Below are positions 17,601 to 26,252 of a DNA stretch of 46,415 nt, in pieces. Each line of letters begins with the position of its first letter. Position 1 is the first letter of the stretch. The DNA is taken from the NCBI GenBank assembly GCA_964539825.1, contig CAZIKF010000038.1, positions 1-46,415 of the forward strand, given 5' to 3'. The notes beneath the pieces are model-generated. The model saw only the letters and a list, made by a program, of their open reading frames with translations. It searched no databases and was not told the origin of the DNA. Made by a program: the position numbers and the translations under genes. The DNA comes from CAZIKF01 sp964539825 (GTDB lineage: Bacteria > Muiribacteriota > UBA6191).

Positions 17601-17630
17601 TTTGTCGGCTCTGGAAATCCTATGGGATGA
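14607..17630 (+). CDS. cNMP-domain / C39 peptidase / ABC transporter protein with degenerate ATPase
   Basis: The protein is 1007 residues from a GTG at 14607. That start is chosen because it overlaps the HlyD stop by 8 nt and has GAGAGGGACAAGG before it. Two cyclic-nucleotide-like domains (the second weak) are followed by an intact C39 domain: Gln301, Cys306 in MDCGAAC, His379 in HWVVV, and Asp395-Pro. C39 peptidases cut leader peptides after a double glycine. The ABC membrane domain spans about 450-740 and the ATPase about 765-1000. The ATPase is damaged: Walker A is GLYGSGTST, with Thr807 for Lys. The signature reads LLGRE (904-908). Walker B ends IDHP, with His930 for the catalytic Glu. 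The H-loop His is Asn. It therefore may not hydrolyse ATP even with its partner. Confidence 0.88.
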   Translation: MGSSLELLALRSHRLFQGLADYPLHKLSDSCELVTFKPGEHLKQSEEPWNAWYFIVSGKVLLQGSDSASKATLSDGGTLGESALFHPASSKSIARVIDSETSLVRLSREKFLDWLSLEDSSTNLLTRNGAKLILEDELKRQGLDFASPHLDSLCEHLETRSFQKGELVSLEPGKKRVLLIHRGRLAVLHEGESERIIFDEGTLIEEVDGDLQCLNKTILGLLEKDLFQEFLKNPSRFSRSDENKTNPDRSGEQDNSSHVHFGAGPSQAALVQDVPLELVASSQVPIPLKTRLGFFPGILQQSLMDCGAACLQNVCAYFGKDLSLSAARNLTLISERGTTLANLKNGAEKIGFTTQARKSNLDEILNGPKPIIANWQSQHWVVVMQSTGSHLIISDPARGKIRMNHEEFREGFSAYALFLNPTSSFLKVAERSPTLHQFRDLMASYRFELIEIIVISVILQVLALGMPIIAGFGVDRLLTGGTGSWLYSAAFIMLGILGLSAAMIWVRDTMRRFVGSQVKLKIFDRLLRQVLELPVPFFETRTIREVTERFRDIERLLDFFFEDGLKGLLNLLGILLSLILIAWFHPWLATLALTLVPLHILSLVLVTPRLREAQSRVFDQFEEARFLTSESLDRLETLKILGLEYATRWKWEDSQMRYRLAYSEMLRVSALSLVASGTIRRILGFALLVIGSMLVLQEQLSIGGLVSVLLVGSWMMGNLLSLEEDWEPFLESRNTANRIEEIFDQPTSDSLTDPGQKMTLSGIRGNLQLEQVSFRYDPTGRYAIRELNLEIRPEEKVAILGLYGSGTSTLLKIFAGIYQPQEGRVFVDGFDIADLWLPSLRRNLVMLPSDDSFFPGTIRENLEILNPSVELEEIIELCRELGIHQVIHQLEMGYETQMDPIPHLLGREHLASLALIRLLIAQPRVLLIDHPFLFSETAMGKNILNILVKQTQNTLIVTNPLASTLPEFQRIFFLQEGRLEEEGSHEELITREGLYHRWFVGSGNPMG

Positions 17631-17643
17631 GTCTTTAGACTCT

Positions 17644-20600
17644 CTACGCTTCCTCCAGTATTTTCTTAAGAGTACGATAGTCTGTCTTGCCACTTCCTAA
17701 AAGAGGAATTACCGGAATCGATCTGATGTTCGTCAGTCGACCCACATTGCTAAACCCGGCTTCTTTTAAAAGACCATTGGCTTCCTCAATGGATGCCTCC
17801 GTTGTAGAAAACATACACATCACAGGCCTTTGCCCTTCCTTTTCCAGCGCTTCAACCGCGACGGTGGGTCCATCGTCTGATATAGGCCACTTTTGATAGA
17901 GGGTTTCTTCCATGGCTGGCAGACTGATCATCTCCCCTGCCACCTTCACAAAGCGTTTCTTTCGCCCTGAAATCACTACTGCTCCGTTTTCGGTCATGTA
18001 TCCGAGGTCCCCGGTAACATACCAACGCTGATCTTCCATTTCATGAAAGGGATTCGGGGGATTCTCACCCAGGTAACCACGAAAAATATTAGCACCCGTA
18101 GCGATAATCATCCCTCTCTCACCAGTTGGTATGGATTCGTAAGTACCATCCTTCACTACCCGAATTTCTACTCCTGGAGATGGGAGTCCCACACCATCAC
18201 GATCTTGTCCTGGCCGATTCATACTCAATATTGGCGAACACTCCGTGATTCCATAGCCCTCCACGAGTTGTGCTCCATTCCCCAGGTCATCAACCATCCT
18301 AAAAAGATCGTCAGGCGCTTTCTCAGCCCCGGCAATCAGGTAACGGACGGAATTTAACTGATCATCTTCAGAGGCTTTAAAAATACCCGCCAGAAAACTT
18401 GGAGTTCCACAGACAATCGTGGCTCCCCACTTCTTTGTACCCCGCGCTAGCTTCCTGGACTCATTAGGATTGGCGTAATATGCGGCCTTCATTCCACTGG
18501 TGATAGGCAATACGGTCGTAACGGTCATTCCAAAGGAGTGAAAGGGAGGAAGAAAGCCGTAAACACAGTCCTTGGATCCAAAATCAAAAACTTCCATCGC
18601 ACCGCAAATGTTAGATAGTATGTTCTCATGGGAAAGCGGTACTCCCTTTGGTACCGTTTCAGAGCCGCTCGTGAATAAGATTACTGCCGGATCATCTTTT
18701 GATACCTGGTCAAGTCCAAAAGTCTCTATCAGAGAATCCGCGCTCTTCATCGACTGCAGAGCTCCCTTAAGCTTATCTGCCAGGCCGATCTCGTCCCTTC
18801 TTATCTCTTCAACAAATACGAATTTATCCTCGATGGAACCTAAATCAACTTCACCCACTTTATCCAAAAACTTCATGGAAGTAATGACTCGCTCAATACC
18901 GGTTAGATTTTGAACATGTTCAAGATTTCTCGGCCCCAGGGTCCAGTTGATCATCACCGGAACCTTGCGGGCCAGCAGAGCGGCAAAGGTGATCACACCC
19001 ACACCTGCTGTGGCAGGGAGCATGATTCCAATCTTTTCACCGGGCATCTGCGCGATCACCTTAGACATTACAATGGCTCCCAACTTCATTCTCTTGTAGG
19101 TGAGCACACCGCTCATTTCATCAGCGACAGCAACCGATTTACCCATGCGTTCACAAGATCGCAAAAACGCTTCCCCAAGAGTCTTTCCCACCGGTGGAAT
19201 CACACCAGGCCGGGACCCAGTCTCCGTCCAACCCTTCGGGGCGGGTGACTCTTCTTCGTCTAGTTTACTTGTGGTTCCAGCGGCGATTTTCATAACCGCG
19301 CCAACCGAATTTAATTCAGTGATAGAAACATCTGTCGCATGAAATCTCTCCGCTAACCAGACAAGAACCTCAGAGAGGTCAACTGAATCCAGACCCAGGT
19401 CATTGCCCAGTGACATGTTCGCATCCAAACTGTCCCCGGAACGACCCGTCATACGGGAGAATTCCTCTAATACAGCCTTCACCACCTCATCAGGAACCTG
19501 GGATAGATCCAATTCTTCCTCCTGCTGACGTACCTTCACCTCAGGAAGTACCTGGCCCCAAAAGGAGTAAGAAACCAGGCTTAAATCCTCATCACCGGGA
19601 GCGTTATACCAATCCTCAAGCCACTGGTTTAATACACCTTTTTCCTCACCTCTTGGAACTCCTTCAAAAATAGGTTCAACGACAATCTCAACCTGTCTCC
19701 TTGGAGTAAAGAAGATCAGGTTCTTTAAGAAAATTGAGATTCCCTTCTTGATGACATCTCCAATCTCAGGGGTTTTGCCTTCGGTCAGTGCGGTGGAAAA
19801 CATACTTCCCCAGAGGCCGCGTGTACGAACAAGTACCGGGATAGCATCTGGTGCTTCATTCAAAAGTTGGTGCACTCCGCTAGCCCCTTTTAGCACCTCT
19901 CTGCCTGATCGCATTAATCCCCCTGCCGGATAGACCAGGAGATTGTCACCGGTGCGCAGACATTCAGCGGACTGTTTGAGAATATTTTCTGTTCGTCTTA
20001 GTTTGTAGCTGCTAAATCCCAACTCAAGATCCGGTATGGGGATTGTATTCATCAGCCTCATCACGAAATTGATCCCGGGCATATGGTAGAAAGTCTCCAC
20101 AGCTATTGGGCGTATACGAAATGGCATCCATAGCTGAGTACATAGAATCACCGGATCTATTTCGGCAGGATGGTTGGGGAGAAAAATCAAACTCTTTTGT
20201 TTACCTATCTTTTCCATCCCCGTTACTTTAATTTTGTAGCGAAGGGAAATGATAAATCGAAATAACAGACTCAACACCACTCCTAGAAGCTGTTTCATAC
20301 CCCCATGTCCTTTCAGAAGTACCAGTATGGGAATGGTAGCTACAGCCGCCATTCCCGCGATCAACAAGAATTGAGATTTGGAATCTAACCACGCGGAATA
20401 GATTGTGAAAAATACCAGACCGTTTAAAATACAGTTAAAAAAGGCCACCAGGGCACTTTGAAGCGCGGCGCCTGAGCCTTCCTTTTCGTCCTCTCCAACC
20501 TTGAGAAGATAATCCGCATCCACCAGGTTGGTTACGATCCCAAAGAATGTCCCCAAAACAATAAAAGCTGATGCAGCGGCGATGTAAATGGGGAAGTTCT

Positions 20601-21504
20601 CTTCAATGGTAGGTCCAGGTCCCAGGGCTTCGATAAAATCAGGGTAGAATAAAATACAGAGGATCAGAATGAGACTAGATACGAAAGCTGCCGTATAACG
20701 AATACCTGCTAAGTAATTGGAAACAACATTGCCAATGATGATTCCTATCGCGGCCCATAGACCCATGTAAGCACAAAGGACCGCGTCGCCTAGTTTCATC
20801 TGTTCAGCATAGGCGGTAATTGCCAGACTGATCGCACCTGCAACCCCCCAGAGCATCGGACTGGAGACAAGATAGGTCCAATATTTTTTCCCAAGTGTTT
20901 TGGTGTCACTCACCAGGTTGGAAAAGCTTTGCCGAAAAGTCTGCAAATGCTCTACGGGAAAATGTAGAAACCAGGACACGACAGCGGCGGCGAAGAAGAT
21001 AGAGGCCCCGAACCAGGTGCCTATGACTTGATTGTATTCATAGAAGGCTGCCCCGGACGGAACTCCAGCCAGCATTCCAAAAGTAAAGGTAATCGTGAGG
21101 ATTCCGTTAACGAAAACGGTACTTTTTCCACTTCTCCAGGATTCAAGGGGAACACATGCCATCTTGGCGGAGTTAAAAAAGCCCATCAAAGTTCCCGTAA
21201 GAAAGATATAAATCCAAATGGTTCCTATAAAGGAAGAGAGGGCTCCGGTCGCGAACATCAGTCCCGTAATCAACGCGAAAGTACTCATGATCAATCGTTT
21301 TTTGCGTGCTGCGGCAAGTGGACCCGCAAGGAAGTAAACAGCGGCTGGACCGATTGTGATAAGAGCCCCAACAGCCTGAATAAGCCAGACTTTATCAACT
21401 GGGGTATAGATCTGGGTGGTGACATAGCCCAGGCCAAAAAATTTGATGTAGCCAAGACCAAAACTGACTAAAAACGTGGCTAAGTTAAGCAATATAAAGG
21501 GCAT
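17644..21504 (-). CDS. LplT-acyltransferase-ACP-acyl ligase fusion (Aas-like)
   Basis: This 1286-residue protein fuses four modules. They are an MFS/LplT-like flippase with about 12 helices (about 1-410), a PlsC-type acyltransferase with NHPAEID (N444-D450), an acyl-carrier domain with the phosphopantetheine serine in GLDSVDL (Ser707), and an AMP-forming ligase (about 760-1286). The ligase shows FTSGSETVPKG, EGYGITECSP, YVTGDLG and GRKKRFVKVAGE. In E. coli, LplT imports lysophospholipid and Aas re-acylates it using acyl carrier protein. Here the flippase, both enzymes and an ACP are on one chain, so the likely role is self-contained lysophospholipid repair at the inner membrane. It is convergent with the ABC gene (13 bp gap) and last in the guaB-purA gene line. 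Confidence 0.88.
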   Translation of the reverse strand: MPFILLNLATFLVSFGLGYIKFFGLGYVTTQIYTPVDKVWLIQAVGALITIGPAAVYFLAGPLAAARKKRLIMSTFALITGLMFATGALSSFIGTIWIYIFLTGTLMGFFNSAKMACVPLESWRSGKSTVFVNGILTITFTFGMLAGVPSGAAFYEYNQVIGTWFGASIFFAAAVVSWFLHFPVEHLQTFRQSFSNLVSDTKTLGKKYWTYLVSSPMLWGVAGAISLAITAYAEQMKLGDAVLCAYMGLWAAIGIIIGNVVSNYLAGIRYTAAFVSSLILILCILFYPDFIEALGPGPTIEENFPIYIAAASAFIVLGTFFGIVTNLVDADYLLKVGEDEKEGSGAALQSALVAFFNCILNGLVFFTIYSAWLDSKSQFLLIAGMAAVATIPILVLLKGHGGMKQLLGVVLSLLFRFIISLRYKIKVTGMEKIGKQKSLIFLPNHPAEIDPVILCTQLWMPFRIRPIAVETFYHMPGINFVMRLMNTIPIPDLELGFSSYKLRRTENILKQSAECLRTGDNLLVYPAGGLMRSGREVLKGASGVHQLLNEAPDAIPVLVRTRGLWGSMFSTALTEGKTPEIGDVIKKGISIFLKNLIFFTPRRQVEIVVEPIFEGVPRGEEKGVLNQWLEDWYNAPGDEDLSLVSYSFWGQVLPEVKVRQQEEELDLSQVPDEVVKAVLEEFSRMTGRSGDSLDANMSLGNDLGLDSVDLSEVLVWLAERFHATDVSITELNSVGAVMKIAAGTTSKLDEEESPAPKGWTETGSRPGVIPPVGKTLGEAFLRSCERMGKSVAVADEMSGVLTYKRMKLGAIVMSKVIAQMPGEKIGIMLPATAGVGVITFAALLARKVPVMINWTLGPRNLEHVQNLTGIERVITSMKFLDKVGEVDLGSIEDKFVFVEEIRRDEIGLADKLKGALQSMKSADSLIETFGLDQVSKDDPAVILFTSGSETVPKGVPLSHENILSNICGAMEVFDFGSKDCVYGFLPPFHSFGMTVTTVLPITSGMKAAYYANPNESRKLARGTKKWGATIVCGTPSFLAGIFKASEDDQLNSVRYLIAGAEKAPDDLFRMVDDLGNGAQLVEGYGITECSPILSMNRPGQDRDGVGLPSPGVEIRVVKDGTYESIPTGERGMIIATGANIFRGYLGENPPNPFHEMEDQRWYVTGDLGYMTENGAVVISGRKKRFVKVAGEMISLPAMEETLYQKWPISDDGPTVAVEALEKEGQRPVMCMFSTTEASIEEANGLLKEAGFSNVGRLTNIRSIPVIPLLGSGKTDYRTLKKILEEA

Positions 21505-21552
21505 TTTCGATCCTAATCATGGCATAGATTTCCAAGAAAGTGAAATTCAAAT

Positions 21553-22821
21553 TTAAAGGAGTTTTGAGAGCAGCCATAACGCAGCCATCGCGGCTACAAA
21601 GGCTCCGACACGAAATCCAAAACCCACCAGTTTATTGACCCATTCAATTTTCTGCCGAACCTGTACTGCATCCGCCAAGGCATCGAGAATTCGAGCTTGA
21701 TTTGAGAGAAGTTCCCGTAACGAGTCTAACAATTTGGCATCATGTGGAGGTCGACGGTCAAACTCCACCAATAGGCGAATTCGTCTTTCTGGTGTGAATA
21801 GAGATCCCACTGTACTCAAGGCATGTTCCTTAAATCCAGATTCAAGAATTCCGCTTACGATTTCTTCGATAAATTCCTCATGGGAGAGAGAAATTCCCTC
21901 CCTGGACAAAACTTCAAAAGCATCTTTAAACTCAGCAAAAGCCCGATCCGGGAAGCCGCATAGAAGATAAAATCTTCCACACCATATTTTAGTATTCGGA
22001 TCTTCGAGGAGGCGCAGTTTTTCTACTCTGCCTGTGATGGAATTCCGAGAACTTTCATCTGTAGGGACCCCCCATGCTACTGTTAGCATGCGAAGCTCCT
22101 CCTCTGAAGAATCTGAATTCTTCAATACAGACTGAGTCCAGGCTGCCAGTCGAGTACCAGAGGATGTGAAAATCTCATAAGCCGGATGATCAGGGAAATG
22201 TACCAGGATAGGTAAAATGTGCAGGAAAACAATATCCTGATATTTTGGGTCGCTTAGAAATTTGCTCCATTGGACTGAAGGAATATTTCCGAATCGAATC
22301 AAATCCCTGATCGTTAAATCTATTTCTTCTTGGGGAGCTTCCGTGAAATTAGTACCTTTTAATAAACTCCAGCCAAGATCCCACTCCTCCCTTAAGAATC
22401 TCGCGAGAGCCATGGATAACTTTGAAGAAGAATCCGTAGACAAAAGTTCCAGAGCCATGGGCTGAGATAGGTTTTCCAATAGAGAATTTGAATCATGGGA
22501 GGACCGCAAAAGATAGAGAACGCCCGAGAGCAGCGCGAAAGCGTCGGGACGAAATCGTTCTTCCGGATTGAGTTCTTCAAATAGAAGTAGTGCATCCGCG
22601 AGAAGTTCTCTCCCCCGGGCTGTATCACCTAGTTGATGAAATCCAAGAGCTACCCTGCTAAGAGAGCGTACTCTTGCTCCATCTCTTTTCATCTTGGAGC
22701 AAATCCAGGAAGCTCCCTCAAGAAAGGGAAATTGCAACTCAGAGGTTATTTCTACCGGGACATCTACCAATTCATTCGAAGAGCTTGAGGAGTGAGTCAA
22801 GATTCCTCCCTTCGAAACCAT
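21553..22821 (-). CDS. TPR-like protein with C-terminal membrane anchor
   Basis: I do not recognise a named family. The protein is mainly helical, with a TPR-like stretch near the N-terminus (VRSLSRVALGFHQLGDTARG, then RELLADALLLFEEL). Further repeat-like helix pairs include WCGRFYLLCGFPDRAFAEF and a stretch near GILESGFKEHALSTV. One membrane helix closes the protein (VGAFVAAMAALWLLSKLL). That layout suggests a cytosolic scaffold anchored by its tail. The start is uncertain. ATG at 22821 overlaps the HAD gene by 50 bp, an earlier ATG at 22881 is less likely, and a TTG just after the HAD stop is possible. It sits between the HAD gene and the LplT-Aas fusion. Confidence 0.6.
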   Translation of the reverse strand: MVSKGGILTHSSSSSNELVDVPVEITSELQFPFLEGASWICSKMKRDGARVRSLSRVALGFHQLGDTARGRELLADALLLFEELNPEERFRPDAFALLSGVLYLLRSSHDSNSLLENLSQPMALELLSTDSSSKLSMALARFLREEWDLGWSLLKGTNFTEAPQEEIDLTIRDLIRFGNIPSVQWSKFLSDPKYQDIVFLHILPILVHFPDHPAYEIFTSSGTRLAAWTQSVLKNSDSSEEELRMLTVAWGVPTDESSRNSITGRVEKLRLLEDPNTKIWCGRFYLLCGFPDRAFAEFKDAFEVLSREGISLSHEEFIEEIVSGILESGFKEHALSTVGSLFTPERRIRLLVEFDRRPPHDAKLLDSLRELLSNQARILDALADAVQVRQKIEWVNKLVGFGFRVGAFVAAMAALWLLSKLL

Positions 22822-23425
22822 CGATGATGGTATCTGCGACGGAGAGATCCTGCCCGCCGTTGAATCCGTTGCGAAATCCAAGAACCTTCATTCCTGCTCT
22901 TTTCGCGGAAAGGGCTCCGTGATGAGAGTCTTCAATGGCCAAACAAAATTGTGGGTCCACCCCCAAAACTCTTGCCGCATAAAGATAGATATCAGGTGCG
23001 GGCTTACTACGTCCTTGAACATCATCTGCGCTCACCACGCTCTCGAACAATTCTGTCAGTGAGAATCGATCAAGAACAATCTTGATCCAACTTCTCGGAG
23101 AGGACGAAGCCAATCCAAGGGCAACTTCTTTTTTCAGAGCGAAAGCGAGAGGTAAGAATCCAGGGATGAGATTTACCATTTCTTCATAAACAGTATGACC
23201 TGCCTGTTCATTGCGCTCCCAGAACTGTTCCCAGGAATAGGGGAATTCATATTCGGACTTAAGAAATTGATAAAGATCCTTTACACCCATTCCGGTGATT
23301 TTATCGAAATCCTCTGCACTCCAGTCCGGAATGGCTTGTTTTAGAAAGGATGCCTCCGACTGAACCCACTGGCGCTCACTATCCACAATGACGCCATCCA
23401 TATCAAAAATTACAGCGTGCTTCAC
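22772..23425 (-). CDS. HAD-superfamily phosphatase/phosphomutase
   Basis: This 217-residue cytosolic enzyme shows all four HAD motifs: FDMDGVIVDSE at the N-terminus (nucleophile Asp8, Asp10), ASSS, KPAPDIYLYAA, and AIEDSHHG. The cap domain is of the beta-phosphoglucomutase/phosphatase (C1) type. Substrates in this subgroup range from sugar phosphates to nucleotides, and the sequence alone does not decide. It starts with GTG, overlapping the purA stop as GTGA, so the two are translationally coupled. That coupling hints at a purine-nucleotide or housekeeping role. Confidence 0.85.
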   Translation of the reverse strand: MKHAVIFDMDGVIVDSERQWVQSEASFLKQAIPDWSAEDFDKITGMGVKDLYQFLKSEYEFPYSWEQFWERNEQAGHTVYEEMVNLIPGFLPLAFALKKEVALGLASSSPRSWIKIVLDRFSLTELFESVVSADDVQGRSKPAPDIYLYAARVLGVDPQFCLAIEDSHHGALSAKRAGMKVLGFRNGFNGGQDLSVADTIIDGFEGRNLDSLLKLFE

Positions 23426-24711
23426 ATACTCTCTCTGAAAATGGTGTGATCTCGGTGAGGGCTGGTGGAAATGATCTTTATCGCTACTCCAATCCTCTCT
23501 TCCAGAAACTGGATATACTTTGCAGCATTTTCCGGCAGGTCTTCAAACCGGCTGATGCCCTCGGTGCAACACTCCCACCCCTGCAGGTATGCATAAACCG
23601 GTTCTACACGGTTTAATGCTTCGCTTCCCATGGGAAGCCGGTTGGACTCAACTCCATCCAGTTTGTATCCCACACAAACGGGAATTCTGGGGAGGTGATC
23701 CAAGACATCGAGTTTCGTCAGCGCCAGGGTCGTAATCCCATTGACCCAGAGAGCACGGCGCAGCATGACCAGGTCCAGCCACCCGGTCCTTCGAGGTCTT
23801 CCTGTGGTGGCACCGTATTCTCTGCCTCTTTCTCTCAATTGTTCGCCAAGCTGCCGATTTTCTAAACTCGCGTTTTCATTGGTTAATTCTGTGGGAAATG
23901 GTCCGGCACCCACACGGGTAAGGTAGGACTTGGCAACCCCAATTACATCCCCAATCAGTCCCGGTCCAACTCCACAGCCCGTACAGGCTCCACCCGCAAC
24001 TGAATTGGAAGAACTAACATAAGGGTAAGTTCCCTGGTCAATATCAAGAAAGCTGGCCTGAGCACCTTCGAAGAGAATCTTTTGTCCCTTCTCATGAAAG
24101 GATCGCAGCAGCTCTGAAACATCCTTGATATATGCGCCATATTGTTCCGCGAAATTTACGTATTTTTTGAGCAGTTCCCGATCCAATTGAAAATCTTCTA
24201 TTTCCAGTAGGGTTTCTTGAAATTTTTGCGAATCGCAAAGCTCTTCCATGCGAAGTCCAACTCGGCGAATCTTGTCTTCATAGGCCGGGCCGATTCCACG
24301 AAGCGTGGTTCCAAGGGATTTGCCTTTGCGCCCCGACTCCTGCTTCTTATCCCGCTCCTTATGGTGAGGAAGTACGAGATGGGCCTGTGAGGAAATATGC
24401 AACCTGGAACGAATTTCAATCCCGTGACTTTCCAGGCTTTTCACTTCCTTTTCCAGTGCCAGCGGATCGATAACCATACCGTTTCCGAGTGCACAGTGAG
24501 TACCCTCATGCAAGGCTCCTGAAGGGAGAAGATGGAAAACAAATTCCAACTCCTTTCCATTGACGGTAGCACGTGAGGTATGACCCGCGTTGGCCCCGCC
24601 GTTAAAGCGGGCTACAACATCAAACTCAGAGCCAAGATAATCAATAATTTTGGCCTTACCCTCATCTCCCCACTGAAGACCGACTAAAACGCTGTGGGAC
24701 TTATCGAGCAT
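23422..24711 (-). CDS. purA: Adenylosuccinate synthetase
   Basis: This 429-residue cytosolic enzyme condenses IMP and aspartate using GTP, the first committed step to AMP. The key motifs are present: QWGDEGKAK with Asp16 and Lys19, FNGGANAGHT with His44, the IMP-binding GTTLRGIGPAYEDK, TTGRPRRTGWLD, and a C-terminal SPHRDHTI. The usual GDEGKGK loop has Ala20 in place of Gly, which is uncommon but not obviously inactivating. It begins 2 nt after the guaB stop, placing the two branch enzymes from IMP (to AMP and to GMP) in one operon. Confidence 0.95.
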   Translation of the reverse strand: MLDKSHSVLVGLQWGDEGKAKIIDYLGSEFDVVARFNGGANAGHTSRATVNGKELEFVFHLLPSGALHEGTHCALGNGMVIDPLALEKEVKSLESHGIEIRSRLHISSQAHLVLPHHKERDKKQESGRKGKSLGTTLRGIGPAYEDKIRRVGLRMEELCDSQKFQETLLEIEDFQLDRELLKKYVNFAEQYGAYIKDVSELLRSFHEKGQKILFEGAQASFLDIDQGTYPYVSSSNSVAGGACTGCGVGPGLIGDVIGVAKSYLTRVGAGPFPTELTNENASLENRQLGEQLRERGREYGATTGRPRRTGWLDLVMLRRALWVNGITTLALTKLDVLDHLPRIPVCVGYKLDGVESNRLPMGSEALNRVEPVYAYLQGWECCTEGISRFEDLPENAAKYIQFLEERIGVAIKIISTSPHRDHTIFRESM

Positions 24712-24713
24712 AG

Positions 24714-26252
24714 CTATCTCCGCGAATAGTTTGGTTGGTCAAAAAGCATACCCGTTGTATCGGGATGACTCTCTCGAATACCAGCAGCCGTTATCCGATG
24801 AATTTGAACTGAGTTCTTAAAATGAGGCATGTCCTTTGAGCCGCAATAACCCAGTCCTGTCCGCAGTCCTTCCGCGAGCATAAAGACCTGATCTGCCAGA
24901 TGTCCCTTAAACGGCACCTTTTTGGTGATACCTTCGGGCACAAGTTTCTTGAGTTCTGATGCCTCTTTTTGGTAGCGATCTGAACCTTTCTTCACAGACA
25001 TGGCTTCCAGAGATGCCATACCCCGGTAAACTTTAAAAAGTTTTCCATCTTCATGGATTACTTCTCCAGGAGACTCCTTACAGCCAGCCAGCGCCTGGCC
25101 CATCATCACACAATTTGCTCCGCAAGCCATCGCAACCGCAAGATCACCGCTATACTGGATTCCGCCATCAGCAATCACGGGTACTCCCTGGCGGTTTGCT
25201 TCTGAAGCGGCCCTGAAAATCGCATCTGGCTGCATCACTCCAATTCCGGCAATTACACGGGTAGAACAAATGCGCCCAGGTCCCTGCCCAACTTTGATGG
25301 CATCAGCACCGGCCTTGATCAGATTTCTAGCTCCCTCGCCTGTGGATACATTTCCAGCGATGATCTGTAGATCGGGAAACTCAGACTTATAAACCTTGAG
25401 GGCATCAATGACTTCACGGGAATCTCCGTGTGCGCTATCGAGCACTATCACATCCACATGTTCGCGGACAAGTTCAGCTACTCGTTCCATGTCTCTTGGT
25501 CCAACCGCCGCGCCTACTCTAAGCCGTCCCTCATTATCGGTGGTGTACTGCCGATTGAGATTTTGGATCGCATTCTCCACATCAGTGAAGGTATACATTC
25601 CGGTTACTCTTCTCTTTGGGTCAGTTAGAACAATATTTCCGATTCGATGCTCTAGCATTAATTCATATGCTTCTTTCAAAGAACATTCTTCGCGGGTGAC
25701 CACATCCCTGATCATGATTTCTTTGAGCTTTTGATTAAGCTTATAACGGTTGTACTTGATAACCGAGTGGGTTATCAGGCCTGCGAGAGTCTGGTTTTCA
25801 CCGTAAACCACAAAGGTATCGAAGCCGTAATCCTTTTCATGCTTTGTCCTTAACACTTTCTCAAGAGTATCTTCTTGAGAGAATCCTACGGGACTACCAA
25901 TCAATGCGTGTAGGTGATGCTTTACCCTGCCCACTTCTTTGATTTGCTTCATCAAATCAAGCGCCGGGTCCAAATGAAAATTCTTATGCAGGATTCCAAT
26001 TCCACCTGCCTTGGCCATGGCTATTGCCGCCTCCGACTCAGTTACTGTATCCATGGCCGCACTGACGATAGGAGTGGCCAGGGAAATTTCGCGGGTCAGC
26101 ATTCCGGAAATTGAAACTTCTGAGGGATGAATCTCAGAGTGGGCAGGAATCAGCCTTACCTCTTCGTAAGAAGGAGACAGGAAGTTCTCCTGCATATGCC
26201 TAAAAAAGGCCTCGACCTGCTCATTGATGTGAAAAGCACTTATTTCATTCAT
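24714..26252 (-). CDS. guaB: Inosine-5'-monophosphate dehydrogenase
   Basis: The protein is 512 residues from the ATG at 26252, preceded by a GGGGG stretch. It has a TIM barrel interrupted by two CBS domains (about 105-225), for example RIGNIVLTDPKRRVTGMYTF. The NAD/IMP motifs are PIVSAAMDTVTE, VLDSAHGDS, IAGNVSTGEGA, VIADGGIQYSGD and EGLRTGLGYCG. The enzyme oxidises IMP to XMP, the committed step to GMP. The active-site loop reads GQGPGRICSTR with Cys329. The usual GIGPGSICTTR has Ile and Ser where this has Gln and Arg327, a notable variation. It is first in the guaB-purA-HAD operon. Confidence 0.93.
   Translation of the reverse strand: MNEISAFHINEQVEAFFRHMQENFLSPSYEEVRLIPAHSEIHPSEVSISGMLTREISLATPIVSAAMDTVTESEAAIAMAKAGGIGILHKNFHLDPALDLMKQIKEVGRVKHHLHALIGSPVGFSQEDTLEKVLRTKHEKDYGFDTFVVYGENQTLAGLITHSVIKYNRYKLNQKLKEIMIRDVVTREECSLKEAYELMLEHRIGNIVLTDPKRRVTGMYTFTDVENAIQNLNRQYTTDNEGRLRVGAAVGPRDMERVAELVREHVDVIVLDSAHGDSREVIDALKVYKSEFPDLQIIAGNVSTGEGARNLIKAGADAIKVGQGPGRICSTRVIAGIGVMQPDAIFRAASEANRQGVPVIADGGIQYSGDLAVAMACGANCVMMGQALAGCKESPGEVIHEDGKLFKVYRGMASLEAMSVKKGSDRYQKEASELKKLVPEGITKKVPFKGHLADQVFMLAEGLRTGLGYCGSKDMPHFKNSVQIHRITAAGIRESHPDTTGMLFDQPNYSRR

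Noticed and set aside
17629..17642. Hairpin GAGTC-TTTA-GACTC between convergent genes as a terminator
   Set aside because: The stem has only 5 bp and no T-run follows.
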